28,034 nucleotides of DNA from Veillonella sp. GTDB lineage: Bacteria > Bacillota > Negativicutes > Veillonellales > Veillonellaceae. The notes below the pieces were generated by a model. It was not told the DNA's origin and did not search any database. It saw nothing but the letters and a program-made list of their open reading frames with translations. Every line of letters starts with the position of its first letter. Position 1 is the stretch's first letter. Shown here piece by piece: positions 1 to 5,946 of this stretch. Made by a program: the position numbers and the translations under genes. The stretch is from the NCBI GenBank assembly GCA_022737715.1, contig JAIITD010000005.1, forward strand, positions 1 through 28,034, given 5' to 3'.

Positions 1-72
1 GTTAGCTGCGAATGCAGTAGTTACACCCAAAACTGCTGTTGCTGCAAAGATTGCTGCGAATTGTTTTTTCAT
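1..72 (-). CDS. OmpM-type SLH porin, N-terminal fragment (cut by window edge)
   Basis: Only the first 24 codons are inside the window; the gene continues past base 1. They encode a signal peptide (MKK start, hydrophobic core, AFA-AN cleavage site) that matches the signal peptide of the porin at 632-1894 at nearly every residue and most bases. The ATG at 70-72 is preceded by AAGAAGGAA at a good distance, and the bases just upstream (TCAGAAAGAAGGAAT) are the same as in front of the 632-1894 gene. I infer a third OmpM-like porin: SLH domain on peptidoglycan, coiled coil, then an outer-membrane beta barrel. The mature part is not visible, so the family call rests on the signal peptide, leader and tandem position. 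Confidence 0.75.
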   Translation of the reverse strand, partial: MKKQFAAIFAATAVLGVTTAFAAN

Positions 73-168
73 AGTTGAATTCCTTCTTTCTGAAAAATAA
101 GAATAAAATTGTTTTCACAAGTTGCGATTCACAATTCATTCTAATTTCAAGATTTAGAATTCTCTTGG

Positions 169-186
169 GAGTGTCCACGTTTCCTC
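169..186 (-). promoter_or_regulatory. Conserved 5' leader block, copy 1
   Basis: The plus-strand sequence GAGTGTCCACGTTTCCTC recurs with one change (GAGTATCCACGTTTCCTC) at 2005-2022 in the leader of the neighbouring porin. On the transcript it reads GAGGAAACGUGGAYACUC. Both copies start about 50 nt after the predicted transcription start and end about 100 nt before the ATG. The surrounding leader is much less alike. Function unknown: a protein or sRNA site, or a structural RNA element, are all possible. Confidence 0.5.
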
Positions 187-243
187 GCCATAATTCTTCA
201 TCGAGATTTCAGTATGTTTTGCTTACCGCCTCTTGTTGCCATG

Positions 244-272
244 ATATTAGCACGAAGATTTTTTGATGTAAA
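244..272 (-). promoter_or_regulatory. Predicted promoter of the left-edge porin
   Basis: Minus strand reads TTTACA (267-272), a 17-nt spacer, then TAATAT (244-249). This is a sigma-A-like promoter with the same -35 hexamer and spacer length as the promoter of the 632-1894 porin. It would give a leader of about 165 nt. Confidence 0.55.
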
Positions 273-402
273 CCCTTTTTTCTCATTTACATTCTCATTT
301 AAGAAAATTAAATTTTTAAAATCTTAGAAAACTTAGATTTTACCTAAATTTTTTACAACTCAAAAAAATCAAAATTTTATACAAATTTATCCATTTTTTC
401 TT

Positions 403-428
403 ATAATGATATTTATTCTCATCATTAT
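403..428. repeat. Inverted repeat ATAATGAT-N10-ATCATTAT
   Basis: The arms at 403-410 and 421-428 are exact reverse complements around a 10-nt AT-rich spacer. The site is 130 bp upstream of the left porin promoter and 115 bp past the terminator of the previous gene. The hexamers recall Fur-family operators, but the half-site spacing is not the standard one. It could also be chance in AT-rich DNA. Confidence 0.3.
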
Positions 429-540
429 TATTAAGTTTTACTTATTAAATATACTGTGATTGTTTTTATTCATTAATATAGATTCACATTTGAGTCATTT
501 TATACTCATACTACATATTGCATATTACCATTTTTACATA

Positions 541-570
541 CAAAAAGGAGCCCTCCAAGGAGGACTCCTT
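541..570 (-). terminator. Intrinsic terminator of the 632-1894 porin
   Basis: The arms at 545-556 and 559-570 can pair over 11 of 12 positions, with the remaining C/A pair becoming G-U in the minus-strand RNA. The loop is very short, so the innermost pairs are probably open. On the minus strand a run of five T follows. It lies about 60 bp past the stop codon. Confidence 0.85.
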
Positions 571-631
571 TATATATACTATTATATGTTATTAAGAGAT
601 GGTTTTCATAATAGTGTTATTTGATTATCAA

Positions 632-1894
632 TTAGAATTTGTAGTTTAGTTCTGCACGATAGAAATCGGATAAGTCTTTACCGCTTTGGTCTTTAGAGTT
701 GAAACCATAACCAGCGCTTAAGCCTACGTTATCTTGTACAGCGTAATCAACTGTTGCTACATAACCTTTGTAACCGTTATTTGTATTAGTTAAGTCATAT
801 GCTTGATCCCAAGTGGAGCTTACGATAGGTGCATTAGCTTTTTGGTTGAAGTATTGACCTTTCACATCCCAAGTACCTTTCTTAGCGATGTCGTAGTTAC
901 CATAACCTACACCAGCTGTCCAAGCTTGAGAATTAGCTACGTCAGAAGCTTTCAACCATTCACCGCCAACCCATACTTTATCTTTGCGGAAGTCTGCATT
1001 GAAGCCGTATACGTTTTGATGATCAGTAGCAACGCTTGCACCATTATGTTCTAATTTACCGCTAGACAATCTGGAGTAAAAACCACCAACGGAGGATTCT
1101 TGACCGATTTTACCTTTAACACCTACATAAGATACAGATGGGTTATCAGATTTAGCATTGCCTTCTGCAGCGCCTTCCATCATGTAACCATAAGCACCTT
1201 GTACTTGGATTTTATCATTGCCAACGTTCAATTGAGCACCGTCGAATGTATCATCATACATCAAACCGCCACCAATTGTTTGATTGAAACGACCAGCCTT
1301 AGCGGATACGTTTTGACCAAATCTGTGATCTACATATGCACGGTCGATTTTAGCAGTTGTACCATTGGAAGCATCACCGAATTCATAGCCACCTTTAACA
1401 CGAACTACTGCATCAGTTTTATCATTTACTTTTGCATTGAATTGAACGCGAGCACGGCCATCAGTTAAGGATTTGCTACCATCTTTGTAAACGCCTTTGT
1501 CTTCAGAACCTTGATAACGGATACGAGCATCACCAGTAACTTTTACATTACCTACACGGTCTTCCAATTTGGAAACGCGTACGCCCAAGTTGTTCAATTC
1601 GTTGGAGAATTCATCAGCCAAACGATTAATCATTGCTTGTTGTTCTGCATTAGCTTTATCTTGGTTAGCCATTGCTTTAGCTACCATTTGAGCCATTTCG
1701 TAACGAGTGATATCATTTTGACCTTTGAAAGTACCATCTGGGTAACCATTAACGATGCCAGCTGCCGCCAATTGAGATACAGCTTGGTATGCCCAAGAAT
1801 CAGGAGTTACATCGGAGAATGGGTTAGCTGCGAATGCGCTAGTTACACCTAAAAGAGCTGTTGCTGCAAATACTGCTGCGAATTGTTTTTTCAT
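632..1894 (-). CDS. ompM: OmpM-type SLH-domain outer-membrane porin
   Basis: 420 residues. Signal peptide 1-22 (cleavage AFA-AN), an SLH domain at about 25-78 (FSDVTPDSWAYQAVSQLA, GYPDGTFKG, ITRYEMA), a heptad-like coiled coil at about 80-115, then a porin barrel with alternating strands ending in aromatic NYKF. In Negativicutes, OmpM proteins bind polyamine-modified peptidoglycan through SLH and thereby tether the outer membrane while acting as diffusion channels; that role is inferred here from family. The ATG at 1892-1894 follows AAGAAGGAA. It has its own promoter (2077-2105), a leader of about 175 nt and a terminator (541-570), so it is monocistronic. It was probably duplicated to give the left-edge gene, which shares its signal peptide and leader elements. 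Confidence 0.93.
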   Translation of the reverse strand: MKKQFAAVFAATALLGVTSAFAANPFSDVTPDSWAYQAVSQLAAAGIVNGYPDGTFKGQNDITRYEMAQMVAKAMANQDKANAEQQAMINRLADEFSNELNNLGVRVSKLEDRVGNVKVTGDARIRYQGSEDKGVYKDGSKSLTDGRARVQFNAKVNDKTDAVVRVKGGYEFGDASNGTTAKIDRAYVDHRFGQNVSAKAGRFNQTIGGGLMYDDTFDGAQLNVGNDKIQVQGAYGYMMEGAAEGNAKSDNPSVSYVGVKGKIGQESSVGGFYSRLSSGKLEHNGASVATDHQNVYGFNADFRKDKVWVGGEWLKASDVANSQAWTAGVGYGNYDIAKKGTWDVKGQYFNQKANAPIVSSTWDQAYDLTNTNNGYKGYVATVDYAVQDNVGLSAGYGFNSKDQSGKDLSDFYRAELNYKF

Positions 1895-1900
1895 AATAGA

Positions 1901-1963
1901 TTCCTTCTTTCTGATATAGTCTTTTTGACTAACAAATTTAGAAAAAAATATATATTATCAGAA
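1901..1963 (-). promoter_or_regulatory. Nested hairpin abutting the porin ribosome site
   Basis: The ribosome site AAGAAGGAA occupies 1901-1909. Directly upstream, 1909-1916 is an exact complement of 1956-1963 (8 bp), and inside it 1917-1921 pairs with 1927-1931 around a U5/A5 loop. The outer stem therefore ends on the Shine-Dalgarno sequence and could tune access to it. The left-edge porin does not keep this exact pairing, which argues against strong conservation. Confidence 0.4.
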
Positions 1964-2004
1964 GACTGTACATCTAGTTATGATCTATATAAGAACATCC
2001 TGAT

Positions 2005-2022
2005 GAGTATCCACGTTTCCTC
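2005..2022 (-). promoter_or_regulatory. Conserved 5' leader block, copy 2
   Basis: Sequence GAGTATCCACGTTTCCTC, 17 of 18 bases identical to 169-186. It lies 55 bp downstream of the predicted -10 box, against 58 bp for the other copy, and about 110 nt before the ATG. The porin at 2357-3628 lacks it. Confidence 0.5.
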
Positions 2023-2076
2023 TTCTTCTGTTCTTGTATATCACCACAACTTGGTGTGTTGTCTTTCTGTGATGTC

Positions 2077-2105
2077 AATATACATCCGGTCAACAAATTT
2101 GTAAA
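2077..2105 (-). promoter_or_regulatory. Predicted promoter of the 632-1894 porin
   Basis: Minus strand TTTACA (2100-2105), 17-nt spacer, TATATT (2077-2082). Five of six bases match the consensus at -10 and four at -35. The start would be near 2070. Confidence 0.65.
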
Positions 2106-2305
2106 GCATTTTATACAATTAAATATGATGAAATTTCTTTCATGAAATAATTTTGTGCAATAAAAGTAGTATTTATCTGCATTTATTAAAATTAAATTTT
2201 GTAAAATTTCATTTTATTCGCGTATAAAATAATGTATTTTAACCTCACATACCACCCTAATTAATCTATAAAGCTAATAAATGTAACTTAAATTAATTAG
2301 TTATA

Positions 2306-2343
2306 ACAAAAAATAAGACCTATCATCTCTGATAGATCTTATT
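2306..2343 (-). terminator. Intrinsic terminator of the 2357-3628 porin
   Basis: The arms 2312-2325 and 2330-2343 give a 14-position stem around the loop TCTC, with one C/A position that is G-U in the RNA. A T-rich tract (ATTTTTTG) follows on the minus strand. The hairpin begins 13 bp past the stop codon. Confidence 0.9.
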
Positions 2344-2356
2344 TCATAGGTATTAA

Positions 2357-3628
2357 TTAGAATTTAAATAACAAGTCTGCACGATAGTAATCATTTACCT
2401 TATGGCCTTCTTGTGTTTTGGCATGGAAGCCATAATATGTTGTAATGCCTACATTTTTCTCTGGTGCATAGGATGCGCTAAGCTGCCATGCTTTATAGCC
2501 TTCATAGCGAGATTTACCATACAAGTCATTACCTTCATATTTTTGTGTCTTGAATACAGGAGCATTCTTTTCTTGGTTGTAGTAATCAAGCGCTACACGC
2601 CAGGAGTTTTTCTTACTGATTTTATAGTCGCCCCATTTAACGCCTACATTCCAAACATCACTATTGCTAAGACCTGTTGCGGTCACCCATTCAGCATTAG
2701 TGGCAAATTTACCAATATTGTATTGTGCATTAAAACCATATACATTGTTAAAATCATTAGTAGTCTTACCATTGCCCATTTTAACGTTAGTAGTACCTAC
2801 ATGAGCAAACATACCACCTACATTTAAGTGTTTATTTACTGGTGCACTAAGGTTAATAAGTGCCATTTCGGTATTATTTTCTTTAGAGGCCTTACTAAAG
2901 CGACCTAGTGTTGGGTAACCGTAGGCAGCATTAACATTTACCTTCCCTACTTGTGTTGTATACCCAATACCATCGAAGTTACTAGAATAGATTAAACCAT
3001 CACCAAAGCTTTGTGTATAACGGCCAATATCTACCATATGATTTTTGCCAAATTTATGTTCTACATAGGCTAAATCAAAGGACATAGTATGATCTTTAGC
3101 TGCATCACCAAGTTCAATAGATCCTGAAGTTAATCGCGCTTTTACAGATGTATTCTTATTAACTTTAGCATCCATATTCAAACGCACACGAGCCGTAAAT
3201 TTACCTTCGGAATCTAGATTATCTATGCCTTCTTTTTCAACATAGTTAATACGAGCATCACCGGAGAACTTAACATTCCCTACGCGATCTTCTAAGGCAG
3301 ATACGCGTACGCCTAAATTAGATAATTCATTGGAGAACTCATCGGCTAATCGATTAATCATAGCTTGTTGCTCAGCATTAGCACGATCTTGATTTGCCAT
3401 TGCTTTAGCAACCATTTGAGCCATCTCAAAACGGGTAATATCCTTTTGGCCTTTGAAAGTACCATCTGGATATCCGTTAATGATACCAGCACTAGCCAAT
3501 TGTGATACGGATTGATAAGCCCAACTATCAGGTGTTACATCAGAAAAAGGATTGGCTGCAAAGGCTGTCGTTACGCCTACAACAGATAATGCTGCAACTG
3601 CTAAAGATAGATTTTTCTTATTCATCAT
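2357..3628 (-). CDS. OmpM-type SLH-domain porin, divergent paralogue
   Basis: 423 residues (421-422 if the second or third position is used). Signal peptide to about residue 24 (TAFA-AN), SLH domain about 27-80, coiled coil about 82-117, then a beta barrel ending in LLFKF. The SLH and linker residues are almost the same as in the 632-1894 porin, but codons differ and the barrel is clearly different. Two ATG codons stand in tandem (3626-3628 and 3623-3625); the GAGAGG ribosome site is 5 or 8 nt away, so the second may be used. It lacks the long leader of its neighbours; its predicted start overlaps a palindrome (3679-3701), suggesting separate control, perhaps expression under special conditions. 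Likely role: OM-peptidoglycan tether and channel with a different permeability. Confidence 0.92.
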   Translation of the reverse strand: MMNKKNLSLAVAALSVVGVTTAFAANPFSDVTPDSWAYQSVSQLASAGIINGYPDGTFKGQKDITRFEMAQMVAKAMANQDRANAEQQAMINRLADEFSNELSNLGVRVSALEDRVGNVKFSGDARINYVEKEGIDNLDSEGKFTARVRLNMDAKVNKNTSVKARLTSGSIELGDAAKDHTMSFDLAYVEHKFGKNHMVDIGRYTQSFGDGLIYSSNFDGIGYTTQVGKVNVNAAYGYPTLGRFSKASKENNTEMALINLSAPVNKHLNVGGMFAHVGTTNVKMGNGKTTNDFNNVYGFNAQYNIGKFATNAEWVTATGLSNSDVWNVGVKWGDYKISKKNSWRVALDYYNQEKNAPVFKTQKYEGNDLYGKSRYEGYKAWQLSASYAPEKNVGITTYYGFHAKTQEGHKVNDYYRADLLFKF

Positions 3629-3678
3629 CTAAACCTCTCTAAAAAAAATTCACATAACATAGAAATAATATCAATTTT

Positions 3679-3701
3679 CAATATCATTGTAAATGATATT
3701 G
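3679..3701. promoter_or_regulatory. Palindromic operator candidate over a porin start site
   Basis: Perfect inverted repeat: arm CAATATCATT (3679-3688), centre GTA, arm AATGATATTG (3692-3701). It directly adjoins the predicted -10 box at 3702-3707, so it would cover the transcription start of the 2357-3628 porin, a typical repressor position. The AATGATATT-like arms recall Fur/PerR-type sites, but the regulator cannot be named from sequence alone. Confidence 0.5.
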
Positions 3702-3707
3702 ATTATA
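3702..3707 (-). promoter_or_regulatory. Predicted -10 box of the 2357-3628 porin
   Basis: A perfect TATAAT on the minus strand. No good -35 hexamer is found at 16-18 nt (best ACATAT, TACATA or ATACAT around 3724-3731), so the promoter may need an activator or be weak. The leader would be about 65 nt. Confidence 0.5.
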
Positions 3708-3774
3708 TAAATCATTCATCTTTATATGTATAAAAGGGATAGATTGTAAGCAATATAATACTTCATCAAATATA

Positions 3775-3814
3775 TAAAAAAGAACGTACATTACAATTTA
3801 GTAATATACGTTCT
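3775..3814 (-). terminator. Intrinsic terminator after the signal peptidase gene
   Basis: The arms 3781-3794 and 3801-3814 pair over 13 of 14 positions (one C/A, G-U in RNA) around a 6-nt loop, followed on the minus strand by a run of T. It separates the signal peptidase unit from the porins. Confidence 0.9.
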
Positions 3815-3880
3815 CATATAAAGAATAATAGTATTGCATTTTACTACTTAATACTAATAAATTTTGTGTAAAGTTACCTA

Positions 3881-4453
3881 TTATAGAGCATACTCTACAA
3901 AACCTAGTACATGATCTACAGGTACTGGTCCTATAAATCGACTATCACTAGAATGATTTCGATTATCCCCCATTACAAATACATGACCTTCAGGTACTAC
4001 AACAGGTGTAGAACGGCTATAGTTCATTGTAGGATCTTTGGTATAAGGTTCTTGTAGTTCTTCACCATTACGCCATACGTGACCATCTTTAAATTCTAAT
4101 GTGTCACCTGCTTTACCGATAACGCGTTTTACCCACACATCATTTGTTTGAGCCGATTTATCGATAACGCTAACATAGTTCATCAACGGTTCTTTCACAT
4201 CATCTATCCATGTGCGTTCACGGTTCACACGACTGTCAATGATAACGATTTGACCATAATCAGGTACATCCTGCATAATATGTTGCCACTTAGTAACGAT
4301 TAAATACTGACCATTATGTAGTGTATCCTCCATAGATTCACCGGATACGCGCGTTGGTTGTACGATAAAAATATGAATGACCATAGCAATGACTAGGGCC
4401 AATACAATGGCATATATCCAATCCAACGTTTCTTTTACAAATTTATTATTCAT
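3881..4453 (-). CDS. lepB: Type I signal peptidase
   Basis: 190 residues from the ATG at 4451-4453, chosen because AAGGGGG (4459-4465) precedes it; the longer frame to 4510 runs back into the upstream gene. One N-terminal membrane segment (about 13-31) is followed by the S26 peptidase domain: SGESMEDTL with the nucleophile Ser40, VKRVIGKAGD with the general base Lys109, and the box E motif MGDNRNHSSDSR (161-172). It cuts signal peptides from Sec-exported proteins on the outer face of the inner membrane; the nearby porins, LptA and BamA are natural clients. The ribosome site overlaps the stop codon of the YitT gene, so the two are translationally linked. Confidence 0.95.
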   Translation of the reverse strand: MNNKFVKETLDWIYAIVLALVIAMVIHIFIVQPTRVSGESMEDTLHNGQYLIVTKWQHIMQDVPDYGQIVIIDSRVNRERTWIDDVKEPLMNYVSVIDKSAQTNDVWVKRVIGKAGDTLEFKDGHVWRNGEELQEPYTKDPTMNYSRSTPVVVPEGHVFVMGDNRNHSSDSRFIGPVPVDHVLGFVEYAL

Positions 4454-4463
4454 TAGAGCCCCC

Positions 4464-5333
4464 TTAATGTCCACCCTTAGTAAAACGTCCACCAAATACA
4501 TCGTGTACATCTTGAATAGTTATAAATGCTGATGGATCTACTTCATATACGGCATCTTTCAATCGCGTAATCTCTAACCGTGTTACGACTGAATACAATG
4601 CATGCTTAGGTGTTTTTAAATAACCGCCTTCACCATATAATATGGTAACCCCTCGATTGAGGTTTGCATTTAACGTATCTGCAATTTTCTCTGAATTTTC
4701 TGCATCAGTAATAATCATGACGCCTTTTGATTCCTCTAGGCCTGTGATTGTAATATCAATCATTTTGTAAGCGATAAAATAAGCCACTAAAGAATACATG
4801 GCACTATCCCAACTATATACAAATCCGGCCGCCCCTAAGATGACTAAATTCATGGCCATTACAATCTCGCCTACAGAGAATGTAGTTCTTTTATCAAAAA
4901 TAATAGCTACGATTTCCGACCCATCTAAGCAGCCCCCATTACGTATAATAAGGCCTACACCAATACCAAGTATGATGCCACCAAAAATAGCACCTAAAAA
5001 AGGATTGGTTGTAATTGGTGTAAATTCATGGGCAAAGGATGAAAATATAGCCATCCAAACGATAGAAAACAATGTAGATATAGTGAATACCTTGCCATTA
5101 ATGCGATAGCCAATATACAAGAATGGAATATTGATTAATACTACAAATATACTAAACGATATTCCTGTAAGTTCAGCTGCCATCAAAGATATACCAACAA
5201 CGCCACCATCGATGATATTATTTGGCACTAAAAATAGATCTAGGCCCACCGTATAAATCAGGGCCCCTATAATCATCCAAATACATCGCAGTAGTATACT
5301 GGACCAATGTATCTTTTTTATCACATTACTCAT
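4464..5333 (-). CDS. YitT family membrane protein (DUF161 plus DUF2179)
   Basis: 289 residues from the ATG at 5331-5333; AAGGAG stands 6 nt upstream, whereas the earlier ATG at 5346-5348 overlaps that site. The N-terminal two thirds have about five or six hydrophobic segments with the family motif IDGGVVGISLMAAELTG, and the C-terminal 80 residues (from GVMIITDAE to the end) fit the soluble DUF2179 domain. YitT proteins are widespread in Firmicutes; their substrate or function is not established. It overlaps the stop of the upstream nuclease-fold gene by 8 nt (ATGAGTAA) and its own stop overlaps the lepB ribosome site, so three genes form a coupled operon. Confidence 0.88.
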   Translation of the reverse strand: MSNVIKKIHWSSILLRCIWMIIGALIYTVGLDLFLVPNNIIDGGVVGISLMAAELTGISFSIFVVLINIPFLYIGYRINGKVFTISTLFSIVWMAIFSSFAHEFTPITTNPFLGAIFGGIILGIGVGLIIRNGGCLDGSEIVAIIFDKRTTFSVGEIVMAMNLVILGAAGFVYSWDSAMYSLVAYFIAYKMIDITITGLEESKGVMIITDAENSEKIADTLNANLNRGVTILYGEGGYLKTPKHALYSVVTRLEITRLKDAVYEVDPSAFITIQDVHDVFGGRFTKGGH

Positions 5334-5850
5334 GTGTATCTCCTTCATTATATAATTTTTTAATTGCCGCTAAACGTTTAGCCTCTAAATCATCTTCTAC
5401 TTTATAGTCTTGAAGTTTATTATAATCCTCTTCCTTCAATTGTTTAGTATATCGCTTACCAATGACATAGGCTGTTAAGTCATCTACAGGTTCTGGTGGA
5501 AATTGCATGCCTTTTGGTACGAATCTACGCCACCCCGTAGGTGGATTATATTGCCAATACAATTTTCGAGCCTCTTCAGTACTATGTGATTCATCTATCA
5601 AACTTGTCGTAATTTTATGATTGCGCCCAATTTGTTGTATAGATGGATATAAATGCTTATGATTGGTACCATTACCACATACAATATGATATATACCAAG
5701 ATAAGTACTTAATATACTTTCAAAGGAACTATTAAATGTCTTAGTTTCTACAATGGTTCGATATATTAACTCACCTGCTTGTGAAAGGATAGCAACGCCT
5801 GTCTTTTCATTCCCTGGATCGACAGCGGCTATATACGATATATTATTCAT
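5326..5850 (-). CDS. RuvX/YqgF-like RNase H-fold protein, divergent
   Basis: 174 residues from the ATG at 5848-5850, with GAGG eight nt upstream; a TTG seven codons earlier is less likely. The N-terminus AAVDPGNEKTGVAIL resembles the first strand of the YqgF/RuvX nuclease fold (consensus GLDxGxxxIGVA) with Asp11, and DESHSTEEARKLYW (86-99) resembles the family's DERxxTxEA motif. Asp123/Asp124 in PVDDLTAYV may complete the metal site. RuvX-type proteins mature 16S rRNA or act on branched DNA, but this protein is longer than usual (about 140) and has a charged C-terminal tail, so it is probably a paralogue. Nuclease activity is an inference. First gene of the unit with yitT and lepB. Confidence 0.7.
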   Translation of the reverse strand: MNNISYIAAVDPGNEKTGVAILSQAGELIYRTIVETKTFNSSFESILSTYLGIYHIVCGNGTNHKHLYPSIQQIGRNHKITTSLIDESHSTEEARKLYWQYNPPTGWRRFVPKGMQFPPEPVDDLTAYVIGKRYTKQLKEEDYNKLQDYKVEDDLEAKRLAAIKKLYNEGDTHE

Positions 5851-5895
5851 ACTATTTTCCTCATTCCTCAATACAATAGTTATATTTTATCACAA

Positions 5896-5931
5896 AATAA
5901 AAGACCTATGTATTAAATCTTAATACATAGG
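5896..5931 (-). terminator. Terminator ending the lpxI-to-DUF3084 operon
   Basis: A perfect 12-bp stem (5905-5916 with 5920-5931, loop ATC) followed on the minus strand by TCTTTTATTTT. The hairpin starts 15 bp past the DUF3084 stop codon. The T tract is broken by an A, so some read-through into the next unit is possible. Confidence 0.8.
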
Positions 5932-5946
5932 CCATTTATATAGAAA

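Larger units (their letters stand above)
73..631. other. AT-rich intergenic region between two porin genes
   Basis: No convincing gene lies here. Going leftward from the 632-1894 porin it holds that gene's terminator (541-570), an AT-rich stretch (about 290-540) with an 8-bp inverted repeat at 403-428, a promoter (244-272), and a leader of about 165 nt for the next porin. A 63-residue open frame on the plus strand (75-266) has no ribosome site or family features and overlaps the promoter and leader. Confidence 0.7.
1895..2356. other. Intergenic region with long porin leader and AT-rich DNA
   Basis: No convincing gene. From left to right it holds the leader of the 632-1894 porin with a nested hairpin by the ribosome site (1901-1963), the conserved leader block (2005-2022), the promoter (2077-2105), about 200 bp of AT-rich DNA in which I see nothing definite, and the terminator of the next porin (2306-2343). 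Confidence 0.7.

Noticed and set aside
75..266. Plus-strand open frame of 63 codons in the left intergenic region
   Set aside because: It lacks a ribosome site and any family feature, and overlaps the promoter and leader of the porin on the other strand.
1100..1852. Plus-strand open frames opposite the 632-1894 porin
   Set aside because: They mirror the porin codons, have Phe/Ser/Thr/Ile-rich composition and no ribosome site; they are shadows.
545..3814. C/A mismatches in three terminator stems as signs of decay
   Set aside because: On the transcribed strand these are G-U wobble pairs, so the hairpins are intact.
5851..5900. Promoter for the YqgF-like/yitT/lepB unit
   Set aside because: TAAAAT and TATAAC -10-like boxes exist, but no acceptable -35 lies at the right spacing; the unit needs a promoter or read-through, but I cannot place it.
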